Part shown: positions 11,268 through 19,368 of the stretch, in pieces | Position numbering within the stretch: the stretch's first letter is position 1 | How the letters are laid out: every line of letters begins with the position of its first letter | Source of the DNA: Burkholderia sp. NRF60-BP8 | Lineage (GTDB): Bacteria; Pseudomonadota; Gammaproteobacteria; Burkholderiales; Burkholderiaceae | Length of the DNA stretch: 64,000 nt | Assembly: GCF_001522585.2 (NCBI RefSeq) | Contig: NZ_CP013373.1 | Coordinates: 2,790,001-2,854,000 of the forward strand | Direction of reading: 5' to 3' | Translations under genes and position numbers: made by a program | Notes under the pieces: model-generated | The model's input: the letters and a program-made list of their open reading frames with translations, nothing else | What the model was told of the DNA's origin: nothing | The model's database searches: none

Positions 11268-12593
11268 TTACTTCTTGTAGCCGGCCTGCCGCACCGCGCG
11301 GTCGGCGGCAGCCTGCCCGGCGGCGAGCGCCAGGTCGACCGACATCTGGCCCGCGACCGCGCCCGCGATCGACTGGCCGACCACCGTGCCGAACGACTGG
11401 AATTCAGGAATCCCGACGTACTGCACGCCCGTGTACGGCACCTTCTTCAGCGACGGATCGTTCGGGTCGGCCGTCTCGATCGCCTTCAGCACGAAATCCG
11501 AGAACGGCGCGGCGGCCTTGTACTCGGCGCGCTGATACGTCGACGCGCGCGTGCCCGGCGGCACCGAGGCCCAGCCCTCGTCCTTGCCGACCATCTCGAT
11601 GTACTGCTTGGACGTCGCCCACGCGACGAACTTGCGCGCGGCGTCCTGCTGCTTCGACGTCTTCGGCACGGCCAGCGCCCACGCCCACAGCCAGTGCGAG
11701 CCCTTCGGCGTGACGGCGACCGGCGCGGCCGCGAAGCCGATCTTGTCGGCCACCTGCGACTGCTGCTTGTTGTAGAGCATCCCGGCCGCGACCGTCGCGT
11801 CGATCCACATCGCGCACTTGCCGGACGCGGTCAGCGTCAGGTTCTCGTTGAAGCCGTTCGAGCTCGCGCCCGGCGGGCCGTTCTTCTTCAGCAGGTTCAC
11901 GTAGAAATTGATCGCCTTCTTCCATTCGGGCGACGTCAGCTGCGCGTTCCAGTTCTCGTCGAACCAGCGCCCGCCGAACGTGTTCACGACCGTCGACACG
12001 TACGCCATGTTCTCGCCCCAGCCGGCCTTGCCGCGCAGGCAGATCCCGTAGGTGCCCTTCGACTTGTCGGTGAGCTTGTCCGCGAATTCGGCGATCTGGT
12101 CGTAGGTCGGCTGGTCGGGCATCTTCAGCCCCTTCGCCGCGAACAGGTCCTTGCGGTAGAACGTCATCGAGCTTTCCACGTAGAACGGCAGCGCGTAGAG
12201 CTGGCCGTTGTACGACAGGCTGTCGCGCGCGGTCTTCACGATGTCGTTCAGGTCGTAGTCGGCCGGCAGCCCCGTGATCGGCGCGAGCCAGCCGCGCTTG
12301 CCCCACTGCGGCGTTTCATAGGTGCCGATCGCCATCACGTCGAACTGGCCGCTGCCGGTCGTGATGTCGGTGGTCGCGCGCTGGCGCAGCACGTTCTCCT
12401 CGAGGATCACCCAGTTCAGCTTGATGTCGGGGTTCGCCTTCTCGAACGCCGGCGACAGCTTCTTCAACTCGATCATGTCGGGGTTGTTCAGCGTCGCGAT
12501 CGTCAGCGTGCCGGCGGACGCCGCGCAGGCCGCCGTCGCGAGCGCGGCTCCGGCGAAACAGCGTGCGGCGGCGTCGAGCATCTTTCGTTGCAT
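11268..12593 (-). CDS. smoE: Sugar/polyol ABC transporter periplasmic solute-binding protein
   Basis: The 441-residue protein has a signal peptide ending at about residue 29 (AACAASAGTLT) and the mature fold of family 1 solute-binding proteins. The GQFDVMAIGTYETPQWGKRG segment is characteristic of the mannitol/sorbitol-binding group (SmoE/MtlE). It captures the polyol in the periplasm and delivers it to the two permeases. The start at 12593 is set by an AGGAG motif seven bases upstream and by the signal peptide; the longer frame to 12647 adds a hydrophilic leader that does not fit. The exact ligand (sorbitol, mannitol, galactitol or arabinitol) cannot be fixed from sequence. Confidence 0.9.
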   Translation of the reverse strand: MQRKMLDAAARCFAGAALATAACAASAGTLTIATLNNPDMIELKKLSPAFEKANPDIKLNWVILEENVLRQRATTDITTGSGQFDVMAIGTYETPQWGKRGWLAPITGLPADYDLNDIVKTARDSLSYNGQLYALPFYVESSMTFYRKDLFAAKGLKMPDQPTYDQIAEFADKLTDKSKGTYGICLRGKAGWGENMAYVSTVVNTFGGRWFDENWNAQLTSPEWKKAINFYVNLLKKNGPPGASSNGFNENLTLTASGKCAMWIDATVAAGMLYNKQQSQVADKIGFAAAPVAVTPKGSHWLWAWALAVPKTSKQQDAARKFVAWATSKQYIEMVGKDEGWASVPPGTRASTYQRAEYKAAAPFSDFVLKAIETADPNDPSLKKVPYTGVQYVGIPEFQSFGTVVGQSIAGAVAGQMSVDLALAAGQAAADRAVRQAGYKK

Positions 12594-12665
12594 GGCATGT
12601 CTCCTGGGATTGTTCGAAATGTCGTCGGTCTTGCGTCGGTGTTGCATCGTTTCCTTCGCGGCCCG

Positions 12666-14024
12666 TCATGCCGGCCGCTGCATCCCGCACGCGCGCGCAT
12701 AGTGCGCGATCACGTCGCGTATCCGGTGGCGCACCCATGCGCGCGGTTCCTTCGCGAGGCCGCCCGCACGGCACGCCGCGTACACGTCCGGCAGCCATTG
12801 CGCGACGAGCGTCTCCGGCACCGGCTGCCGCGCGAGGTTGTCGAACAGTTGCTCGACCGCGGCCGCGACGGCCGGCTGCAGCCAGTAATAGCGGATGCGG
12901 TCGCTGTAGCTGAACTGGCGCGCGAGCCGCTGCGCGGTCTCGTCGCCGCGGTAGTACGGCGCCCAGTGCTCGGGCTGCGCGCGCATCGCGGCGTCGACGA
13001 CGTCGCGCAGGCGCGAGCGCTGCGCGACGTCGTCGATCAGCGCGTCCTCGATGAACGTCAGCGCGAACAGCGCCTCGCGCAGCGCGAACGTCAGTGCGGG
13101 GCCGACCTTCAGCACCGCGAAGTGGTCGCGCACCAGCGCGGCGAGCGAGGCTTCGGTCTGGTAGTCGGTCGAATGCGCTTCGAACACGAGGCGCGGCGTC
13201 TGCAGGATACTCGCGCCCAATGACGCGGCCTTGGCGCTGTCGTAGTCGAGCACGTGGCGATCGTCGAAGTCGACGCCCGGCTGCGCGACGACGGCGACGA
13301 CGCGCGTCCACGCGTCGTCGAGCCCGGCCACCGAGAATGCACGGCGATGCGCGTCGAGCGTCGCCGCGATGCTGTCGCTGCGCGTGACCGCGATCCGCGC
13401 GATCGCGGCGCCGTCCGCATCGCCGTCGCCGGCCACTTCGCCGCCCGGCGTCGGCACCTCGGTGCCGATCACGTAGACGGGCGCGATCCCGGCGCGCGCC
13501 GCCGCGTCTTCCGCGACGCGGCACAGCTCGGCCGCGCGCGCGGCGATCGTGCGATCGTCGAGCCGCGCCGGGTCGTCCGCGCACGCCATGCTCGCATCGA
13601 GATGGATCTTTTCGAACCCGGCTTCGACATACGCGGCGACCATCGCACCGGCCTCGCGCATCGCGTCGGCCGCGCGGCGATGCCGCCAGGGGTTCGGGCC
13701 GAGATGATCGCCGCCGAGCACGAGCGCCGACGGCGCGAGCCCGCAGCGCGCGGCGATCGCATCGACGTCGCGGCGAAAATCGGCCGGCGTCATGCCCGTG
13801 TAGCCGCCGAGATGGTTCACTTGATTGCAGGTCGCCTCGATCAGCAGCGGCGAGCCGTCGGTGCGCGCGGTTTCGCACGCGGCCTCCAGCACGAGCCGGT
13901 GCGCGCTGCAGATCGAATAGATGCCGCGCTGCGCGTCGGCGCGGTTCGCGTCGAAGATCATCCGCAGCACGGTGTCCGCGTGCGCGGTGCGCGTGCGTTC
14001 GGCAACGGTCGTCAGGCCGGACAT
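12666..14024 (-). CDS. gatZ: GatZ/KbaZ-family protein: tagatose-bisphosphate aldolase subunit or tagatose-6-phosphate 4-epimerase
   Basis: A 452-residue TIM-barrel protein of the GatZ/KbaZ family, slightly longer than the roughly 420-residue E. coli proteins. Characteristic segments are IYSICSAHRLVLEAA (N-terminal), IEATCNQVNHLGGYTGMTP near residue 75 and GGDHLGPNPW near residue 112. In E. coli GatZ/KbaZ support the catalytic class II aldolases GatY/KbaY, but no GatY/KbaY gene lies in this operon. Homologues in other polyol pathways are reported to act alone as D-tagatose-6-phosphate 4-epimerase, giving fructose-6-phosphate; that fits here better. The reading frame overlaps the upstream kinase gene by 13 bases. 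Confidence 0.85.
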   Translation of the reverse strand: MSGLTTVAERTRTAHADTVLRMIFDANRADAQRGIYSICSAHRLVLEAACETARTDGSPLLIEATCNQVNHLGGYTGMTPADFRRDVDAIAARCGLAPSALVLGGDHLGPNPWRHRRAADAMREAGAMVAAYVEAGFEKIHLDASMACADDPARLDDRTIAARAAELCRVAEDAAARAGIAPVYVIGTEVPTPGGEVAGDGDADGAAIARIAVTRSDSIAATLDAHRRAFSVAGLDDAWTRVVAVVAQPGVDFDDRHVLDYDSAKAASLGASILQTPRLVFEAHSTDYQTEASLAALVRDHFAVLKVGPALTFALREALFALTFIEDALIDDVAQRSRLRDVVDAAMRAQPEHWAPYYRGDETAQRLARQFSYSDRIRYYWLQPAVAAAVEQLFDNLARQPVPETLVAQWLPDVYAACRAGGLAKEPRAWVRHRIRDVIAHYARACGMQRPA

Positions 14025-14968
14025 GCGATACCTCGTTCGGTCAGGAAACGGTCGATCTCGGTCGCGCTGCTGTTGCCTTCCATCGGGCCGCGCCGCGTGA
14101 CCGCGATCGCGCCCGCCGCGTTCGCGCGGCGCAACGCGACATCGATCGGCAGGCCCGCGACGAGGCTCGCGACCAGCGTGCCGCCGAAACAGTCGCCGGC
14201 GCCGGTCGGATCGAGCTCGTCGACGGGATAAGCCTGCGCGTCGATGCGGCTCGCACGGTCGAACGCGACACTGCCGGCCGCGCCGCGTTTGAGCACGACG
14301 CGCTCGAGCAGCGGATGCGTCGCGAGCAGGCCCGCGATCGCGCGCTCGGCCGGCTGCGGCCCGCAGAAGAACGGCAAATCGGCTTCGCTCGGCAGGAACA
14401 GGTGGCACGCGGCGAGCATCTCGTCGAGCGCCGCGCGCATCGGCCGGAAACTCAGCATCTCGGGCCGCACGTTCGGATCGAACGACACCTTCGCGCCGGC
14501 GCGCGCGGCCTCGATCACGCCGCGCTGCACCGCCGCGATCGCCGATTCGCTCGTCAGCGACGAGCCCATCACGTGGAAATAGCGGCAGCCGTCGAACATC
14601 GCGGTGTCGACGTCGGACGCATCGACGCACGCGGCCGCGCTGGTCGACAACGTGAAGACGAAACTGCGCGAGCCGTCGTCGCGATACGCGACGAACGCGG
14701 TGCCGGTCGGACGGGCGACGCGGCGGATGCGCGCGACGTCGACGCCGTCGCGTGAGAGCCGCGCGACGATCGCGTCGCCGAACGCGTCGCGCCCGACGCA
14801 GCCCGCATACGCGACGCGCGCGCCGAGCCGCGCGGCCTGATCGGCGAAGATCGCCGGCGCGCCGCTCGGGAACGGTCCGGCGAACAGGCCCGGCGTATCG
14901 AAGCCCTGGCCGCGCTCGGCGGCGACGAATTCGGCCAGCAGCTCGCCGGCGACGACGATCTCGGCCAT
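14012..14968 (-). CDS. PfkB-family sugar kinase (probable tagatose/fructose kinase)
   Basis: A 318-residue ribokinase-fold kinase. It has the N-terminal GELLAEFVA segment, a substrate-binding glycine region and PfkB signature 2, DPTGAGDCFGG near residue 248, with the catalytic Asp in GAGD. It presumably phosphorylates the ketose made by the adjacent polyol dehydrogenase (tagatose or fructose) for use by the GatZ protein or glycolysis. It overlaps gatZ by 13 bases, suggesting tight coupling. The sugar and the phosphorylated carbon are inferred from context. Confidence 0.88.
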   Translation of the reverse strand: MAEIVVAGELLAEFVAAERGQGFDTPGLFAGPFPSGAPAIFADQAARLGARVAYAGCVGRDAFGDAIVARLSRDGVDVARIRRVARPTGTAFVAYRDDGSRSFVFTLSTSAAACVDASDVDTAMFDGCRYFHVMGSSLTSESAIAAVQRGVIEAARAGAKVSFDPNVRPEMLSFRPMRAALDEMLAACHLFLPSEADLPFFCGPQPAERAIAGLLATHPLLERVVLKRGAAGSVAFDRASRIDAQAYPVDELDPTGAGDCFGGTLVASLVAGLPIDVALRRANAAGAIAVTRRGPMEGNSSATEIDRFLTERGIACPA

Positions 14969-15040
14969 CAGGCGTGTCCTCGTGCGGCGGCGGCCGCGTG
15001 CAGCGAAGCCGCCGGGGTTGCGCGTGCGAGCGGCGGCATG

Positions 15041-15817
15041 TCAGCTCATCCAGTTGCCGCCGTCGACGTTCAACGTCTGGGCGGTGATGTAGTCGGCGTC
15101 GGCCGACGCGAGGAACAGCGCAGCGCCCGTCAGGTCGCCCGGCACGCCCATGCGGCCGAGCGGCACGGCTTCGCCCACGAGCCGCTTCTTCTCGCCGAGC
15201 GGCCGGTTCTCGTAACGCGCGAACAGCGCATCGACCTGCTCCCACATCGGCGTGTCGACGACGCCCGGCGCGATGCCGTTCACGTTGATCCGGTGCGGCG
15301 CGAGCGCGAGCGCGGCCGACTGCGTATAGCTGATCACCGCGGCCTTGGTCGCGCAGTAGTGCGACACGAGCGCCTCGCCGCGACGGCCGGCCTGCGACGA
15401 CATGTTGACGATCTTGCCGCCGCGCCCTTGCTCGACCATCCGCTGCGCGACGGCCTGCATCAGGAAGAACAGCCCTTTCACGTTGACCGAGAACAGCCGG
15501 TCGAACACGTCCCACGATTCGTCGAGGATCGGGCGCATGTCGAACAGCGCCGCGTTGTTGAACAGGATGTCGACGCCGCCGAAGCGCTCGACCGCCGTCG
15601 CGACGATCCGCGCGATGTCGTCGCGGCGCGTGACGTCGGCCGTGACGGCCACCGCGCGGCCGGGGCTGGCCTCGATCAGCCGTGCGAGCGAGCCGCTCGC
15701 AGGCTTCAGGTCCACCAGCACGCAGCGCGCGCCCTCGTCCAGATAGCGTTGCGCGACCGCCTCGCCGATGCCGCTTGCGGCGCCCGTCAGGATCGCGACC
15801 TTGTCTGCCAGTCTCAC
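15041..15817 (-). CDS. smoS: SDR polyol dehydrogenase (SmoS-like sorbitol/galactitol 2-dehydrogenase)
   Basis: A 258-residue NAD-dependent short-chain dehydrogenase. It has the cofactor motif TGAASGIG (residues 11-18), NNAALFD near residue 87, the catalytic Ser in NMSSQAGRRGEA and Tyr/Lys in YCATK, and ends with the NVDGGNWMS tail. This set closely resembles Rhodobacter sorbitol dehydrogenase SmoS as I recall it, an enzyme that oxidises sorbitol to fructose and galactitol to tagatose. It is the first gene of the eight-gene minus-strand operon, with a candidate promoter about 90 bases upstream. Confidence 0.92.
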   Translation of the reverse strand: MRLADKVAILTGAASGIGEAVAQRYLDEGARCVLVDLKPASGSLARLIEASPGRAVAVTADVTRRDDIARIVATAVERFGGVDILFNNAALFDMRPILDESWDVFDRLFSVNVKGLFFLMQAVAQRMVEQGRGGKIVNMSSQAGRRGEALVSHYCATKAAVISYTQSAALALAPHRINVNGIAPGVVDTPMWEQVDALFARYENRPLGEKKRLVGEAVPLGRMGVPGDLTGAALFLASADADYITAQTLNVDGGNWMS

Positions 15818-15903
15818 TGGTTGTCTCCGGTTCGTTCTGTTGCACGACGGCCGCGAGGTGAGCGAACGCTCGCGGACCGATCAATTGCTCTAGCGGTGAT
15901 CGA

Positions 15904-15932
15904 ATGATCGGATACGCGATACGCGCTGTCAA
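15904..15932 (-). promoter_or_regulatory. Candidate promoter of the smoS-smoK operon
   Basis: Read on the minus strand, a perfect TTGACA (-35, 15932-15927) is followed after 17 bases by GATCAT (-10, 15909-15904). The spacer contains GCGTATC twice in tandem. Just downstream TGATCGAA and TGATCGGA form a direct repeat on the plus strand, a possible regulator site. The transcript would start about 80 bases before smoS. Confidence 0.5.
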
Positions 15933-16110
15933 GACGACGCGACGGCTTTCTATGACGCGCTGCGGCACGGCCGCGCACGGCGATGCCCCGCCGCGCCCGC
16001 ACGGCAAGGCGCGGAGGCGCACGGTGCGGCGCAGTGGCGTCGACGGTGAAGGGGACGCAGCGACGGCGGGAAGCAAGGGCGTCAAACGGAATTCGCGCTG
16101 CATGGCGCGG

Positions 16111-16134
16111 CGATACGTTATATCATCGCTGTAC
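16111..16134. promoter_or_regulatory. Probable Zur operator upstream of zur-znuACB
   Basis: CGATACGTTATATCATCG (16111-16128) is an AT-rich imperfect dyad bounded by CGAT/ATCG in an otherwise very GC-rich region, 32 bases before the zur start. It resembles proteobacterial Zur boxes built around a TGTTATA half-site. It would let Zur repress its own operon when zinc is plentiful. Confidence 0.5.
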
Positions 16135-16159
16135 TTTGTTTCAGCGCCTGCTTCACGCC

Positions 16160-16621
16160 ATGGCTACCTCATCGTCCATTGACGCCCGGCTGTCCCGGGC
16201 CGACGCATTCGCCGCCGAGCACGGGCTCGCGTGGACGCCGCTGCGCCGCCAGGTCTACGAACGCGTGCTGGCCGCGCAGCGCCCGATCGGCGCGTACGAC
16301 CTGCTCGCGGAACTCGAACCGCAGCGCGGCCGCGTGCCGCCGACGACCGTCTATCGCGCACTGGATTTCCTCGTCGAGCACGGCTTCATCCACCGGATCG
16401 AATCGAAGAACGCGTTCTTCGCCTGCTGCGAGATCGGCGTGCCGCACGAAGGCCAGTTCCTGATCTGCGATGCGTGCGGCGACACCGTCGAGATTCCCGG
16501 CGGCGACCTCGCGAAGCAGTTGTCCGCGAGCGGGCCCGCGCACGGTTTCGAAGTCCACCACCAAGTCGTCGAGCTGAGCGGCCTGTGCGGGCACTGCAAG
16601 CGCAAGCCCGCGCAGCGCTGA
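16160..16621 (+). CDS. zur: Fur-family zinc uptake regulator Zur
   Basis: A 153-residue Fur-superfamily repressor. The N-terminal winged helix includes TPLRRQVYERVLAA and PPTTVYRALDFLVEHG; the C-terminal dimerisation domain keeps two CxxC pairs, CDAC and CGHC, the structural zinc site. It binds DNA when loaded with zinc and silences uptake genes. Assignment as Zur rather than Fur rests on its position, 46 bases before znuA with znuC and znuB following. The ATG at 16160 gives normal length; upstream in-frame starts would add a non-homologous basic leader. Confidence 0.9.
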   Translation: MATSSSIDARLSRADAFAAEHGLAWTPLRRQVYERVLAAQRPIGAYDLLAELEPQRGRVPPTTVYRALDFLVEHGFIHRIESKNAFFACCEIGVPHEGQFLICDACGDTVEIPGGDLAKQLSASGPAHGFEVHHQVVELSGLCGHCKRKPAQR

Positions 16622-16667
16622 CGCCGACTCGCGCGGCGCACGCGCCGCCCTTCCAACGAGGAGTTCC

Positions 16668-17579
16668 ATGTCCATTGCCCTGAAGCGCGCGCCGCGGCGC
16701 GCCCTGTCGCCTGTCCGCTGGCTGGCCGCCGCCGTCGCCACGCTGTCGTTCGCCGCGCCCGTGCTTGCGCAGGCCGCGACCGTCAACGTCGTCGCCGCCG
16801 AGAATTTCTACGGCGACGTCGCCTCGCAGATCGGCGGCCGCCACGTCGCGGTCACGAGCATCCTCAGCAATCCCGACCAGGATCCGCACCTGTTCGAAGC
16901 GAGCCCGAAGACCGCCCGCGCGCTCCAGCACGCGCAGGTCGTGATCTACAACGGCGCGAACTACGATCCGTGGATGGCCAAGCTGCTCGGCGCGTCGAAG
17001 CAGGCGAAGCGCGCGACGATCGTCGTCGCCGATCTCGTCGGCAAGAAGGCCGGCGACAACCCGCACCTGTGGTACGACCCGGCGACGATGCCCGTGGCCG
17101 CACGCGCGATCGCGGCCGAGCTCGGCCGTGCCGACCCGGCGAACAAGGCCGAGTACGACGCGAACCTGCAGAAGTTCGTCGCGTCGCTGAAGCCCGTCGA
17201 CGACAAGGTCGCCGCGCTGCGCGCGCAGTACAAGGGCGTGCCCGTGACGGCCACCGAGCCCGTGTTCGGCTACATGTCGGACGCGATCGGCCTCGACATG
17301 CGCAACCAGCGCTTCCAGCTCGCGACGATGAACGACACCGAGGCGAGCGCGCAGGACGTCGCCGCGTTCGAGGGCGACCTGCGCAAGAAGCAGGTGCGCG
17401 TGCTGATCTACAACAGCCAGGCCGAAGAACCGATGACCAAGCGCATGCTGAAAATCGCGCGCGACGGCGGCGTGCCGACCGTCAGCGTCACCGAGACGCA
17501 GCCGGCCGGCAAGACCTTCCAGCAATGGATGGCCGGCCAGCTCGACGCGCTCGGCAACGCGCTTTCGGCCGGCAAGTAA
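16668..17579 (+). CDS. znuA: Zinc/metal ABC transporter periplasmic binding protein
   Basis: A 303-residue cluster A-I metal-binding protein with a signal peptide ending near residue 36 (PVLAQAATVN). Likely ligands by position are His74 (DPHLFE), His133 (NPHLWYDP), Glu197 (TEPVFGYM) and Glu276 (VTETQPAG). Classical ZnuA has a third histidine and a His-rich loop; both are missing here, and the two-His/two-acid pattern recalls manganese-type binding proteins. Genetic context (zur, znuC, znuB) still favours zinc. The start has an AACGAGGAG Shine-Dalgarno. Confidence 0.87.
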   Translation: MSIALKRAPRRALSPVRWLAAAVATLSFAAPVLAQAATVNVVAAENFYGDVASQIGGRHVAVTSILSNPDQDPHLFEASPKTARALQHAQVVIYNGANYDPWMAKLLGASKQAKRATIVVADLVGKKAGDNPHLWYDPATMPVAARAIAAELGRADPANKAEYDANLQKFVASLKPVDDKVAALRAQYKGVPVTATEPVFGYMSDAIGLDMRNQRFQLATMNDTEASAQDVAAFEGDLRKKQVRVLIYNSQAEEPMTKRMLKIARDGGVPTVSVTETQPAGKTFQQWMAGQLDALGNALSAGK

Positions 17580-17596
17580 CGGACGACCGTAACGAC

Positions 17597-18484
17597 ATGA
17601 CCGTCACTCCCCACGCCCTCGCCGTCGATCGCGTCACGCTCGAACTGGGCGGCCGCACGATCCTGCGCGACGTGAGTTTCTCGATCGAGCCCGGCGAATT
17701 CGTCGGCGTGCTCGGGCCGAACGGTGCCGGCAAGACGACACTGATGCGCGCGGTGCTCGGCCTCATCCCCGTGTCGGCCGGCACGCTGTCGGTCGGCGGC
17801 GTGCCGGTCGTGCGCGGCAACGCGTCGATCGGCTACATGCCGCAGATCAGGAGCGGCCTCGCGAATCGACGGATGCGCGGCTACGACTTCGTCGCGATGG
17901 CCGCCGACGGCCACCGCTGGGGCCTGCCGCACACGAACGCGGCCACGCGCCGCGACGTCGATCGCGTGCTCGACCTCGTCGGCGGCGCGTCGCTCGCGCG
18001 CCGGCCGCTGTCCGAACTGTCCGGCGGCGAACGGCAGCGGCTGCTGCTCGCGCAATGCCTGCTCGGCAACCCGAAGCTGCTGCTGCTCGACGAGCCGCTG
18101 ATCAGCCTCGATCCGAACCACCAGCGCGGCGTCGTCGAACTCGTGCGCAACGTGCAGCGCGAGCTCGGCATCACCGTGCTGTTCTCCGCGCACGAACTGA
18201 ATCCGCTGCTGAACGCGCTCGACCGCGTGCTGTATCTCGGCAACGGCGTCGCGGCGCTCGGTACCGTCGACGAGGTGATCACGAAGCCCGTGCTGTCGCG
18301 GCTCTACGGATCGCCGATCGACGTGATGCGCGTGAACGGCAAGATCTTCGTGATGTCGGGCGACGTCGAGATCGAGAAGCACGATCACGAACACGAGGAC
18401 GACGATCATTCGCACGGCGGTGGCGGCGGCCACGGCCATCATCACCATGGACACGCCCATCCCGGGCATTCGCACGATGTTTGA
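17597..18484 (+). CDS. znuC: Zinc ABC transporter ATP-binding protein with His-rich tail
   Basis: A 295-residue ATPase with Walker A GPNGAGKTT near residue 40, signature LSGGERQRLLLAQ near 141 and Walker B LLLLDEPLISLD near 160. Its last 35 or so residues are extremely rich in His, Asp, Glu and Gly (for example GHGHHHHGHAHPGHSHD), a probable cytoplasmic zinc buffer or sensor that could gate transport. It starts 17 bases after znuA and overlaps znuB by 8 bases, so the genes form one operon. Confidence 0.92.
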   Translation: MTVTPHALAVDRVTLELGGRTILRDVSFSIEPGEFVGVLGPNGAGKTTLMRAVLGLIPVSAGTLSVGGVPVVRGNASIGYMPQIRSGLANRRMRGYDFVAMAADGHRWGLPHTNAATRRDVDRVLDLVGGASLARRPLSELSGGERQRLLLAQCLLGNPKLLLLDEPLISLDPNHQRGVVELVRNVQRELGITVLFSAHELNPLLNALDRVLYLGNGVAALGTVDEVITKPVLSRLYGSPIDVMRVNGKIFVMSGDVEIEKHDHEHEDDDHSHGGGGGHGHHHHGHAHPGHSHDV

Positions 18485-19259
18485 ATACGACTTCATGATC
18501 AACGCCTTCGCGGCGTCGGGAATCGTCGCGGTGCTCGCGGGCATCGTCGGCTATTTCCTGGTGCTGCGCGGGCAGACCTTCGCCGGCCACGCGCTGTCGC
18601 ACGTCGGCTTCACCGGCGCGACGGGCGCGGTGCTGCTCGGCCTCTCGCCGATCTGGGGGATGGTCGGCTTCACGCTCGCGGCCGGGATCGGCATGGGCGC
18701 GCTCGGCGAACGGCTCGCGGGCCGCGACGTCGCGATCGGCGTGATCCTGTCCGGCGCGCTCGGCTTCGGCCTGCTGTTCCTGCACTTCTACACGTCGTTC
18801 GCGACGCAGGTCACCGCGCTGCTGTTCGGCAACGTGCTCGCGGTCAGCCGCGACACGCTCGCGGTGCTCGCCGGCATCGGCGCGGTGAGCCTCGTCGCGC
18901 TCGCGCTGATCGCGCGGCCGCTGTTGTTCGCGTCGCTGCAGCCCGAGCTGGCCGAAGCCAAGGGCGTGTCGCTGCGCACGGTGTCGATGCTGTTCCTCGC
19001 GGTGTGCGCGCTCGCGGTGGCGGCGGCGACGCAGATCGTCGGCGTGCTGCTCGTGTTCACGCTGCTGGTGGGGCCGGCGGCGGCCGCGCAGAACGTGTCG
19101 ACGCGCCTGTCGACGGGCGTGCTGCTCGCCGCGCTGTTCGCGCTGTTCGAAGCGTGGGTCGGCATCGTGCTCGCGTATCACACCGACTGGCCGACGAGCT
19201 TCTGGATCACCGCGCTGTCGGCGCTCGTGTACGGCGCGAGCCTGTTGCGGCGCAACTGA
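18477..19259 (+). CDS. znuB: Zinc ABC transporter permease
   Basis: A 260-residue ABC-3 family permease with about eight predicted membrane segments, including AALALIARPLLF-like and VVGVLLVFTLL-like hydrophobic stretches. It contains GHALSHVGFTGATGA near residue 38, typical of ZnuB/TroC permeases. The ATG at 18477 overlaps the end of znuC. It completes the uptake system and is followed by a strong terminator. Confidence 0.92.
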   Translation: MFEYDFMINAFAASGIVAVLAGIVGYFLVLRGQTFAGHALSHVGFTGATGAVLLGLSPIWGMVGFTLAAGIGMGALGERLAGRDVAIGVILSGALGFGLLFLHFYTSFATQVTALLFGNVLAVSRDTLAVLAGIGAVSLVALALIARPLLFASLQPELAEAKGVSLRTVSMLFLAVCALAVAAATQIVGVLLVFTLLVGPAAAAQNVSTRLSTGVLLAALFALFEAWVGIVLAYHTDWPTSFWITALSALVYGASLLRRN

Positions 19260-19292
19260 TCGCGGCGCGGCGCTCGCCGCCCGATTCCAATG

Positions 19293-19331
19293 AAAACGCC
19301 GGCGTGCCCGAGGGCAGCGCCGGCGTTTTTT
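19293..19331 (+). terminator. Bidirectional terminator between znuB and fghA
   Basis: AACGCCGGCG (19295-19304) pairs with CGCCGGCGTT (19318-19327), followed by a T run on the plus strand; on the minus strand the stem is followed by TTTTCA. It ends zur-znuACB and the convergent adhC-fghA transcripts. Confidence 0.85.
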
Positions 19332-19368
19332 CATGCGAACCGGATGCGTGACCGGCTTGCGCCGATAC

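Larger units (their letters stand above)
15818..16159. other. Divergent control region between the polyol operon and zur
   Basis: These 342 bases contain no convincing gene. They hold a candidate minus-strand promoter and TGATC repeats for the polyol operon (15887-15932) and an AT-rich Zur-like site before zur (16111-16134). The middle, about 15935-16100, is GC-rich with nothing recognisable. Confidence 0.6.

Noticed and set aside
14025-16103. Upstream extension of the gatZ frame on the minus strand
   Set aside because: It runs antisense-like through the kinase and SDR genes with no similarity; the ATG at 14024 gives the family N-terminus.
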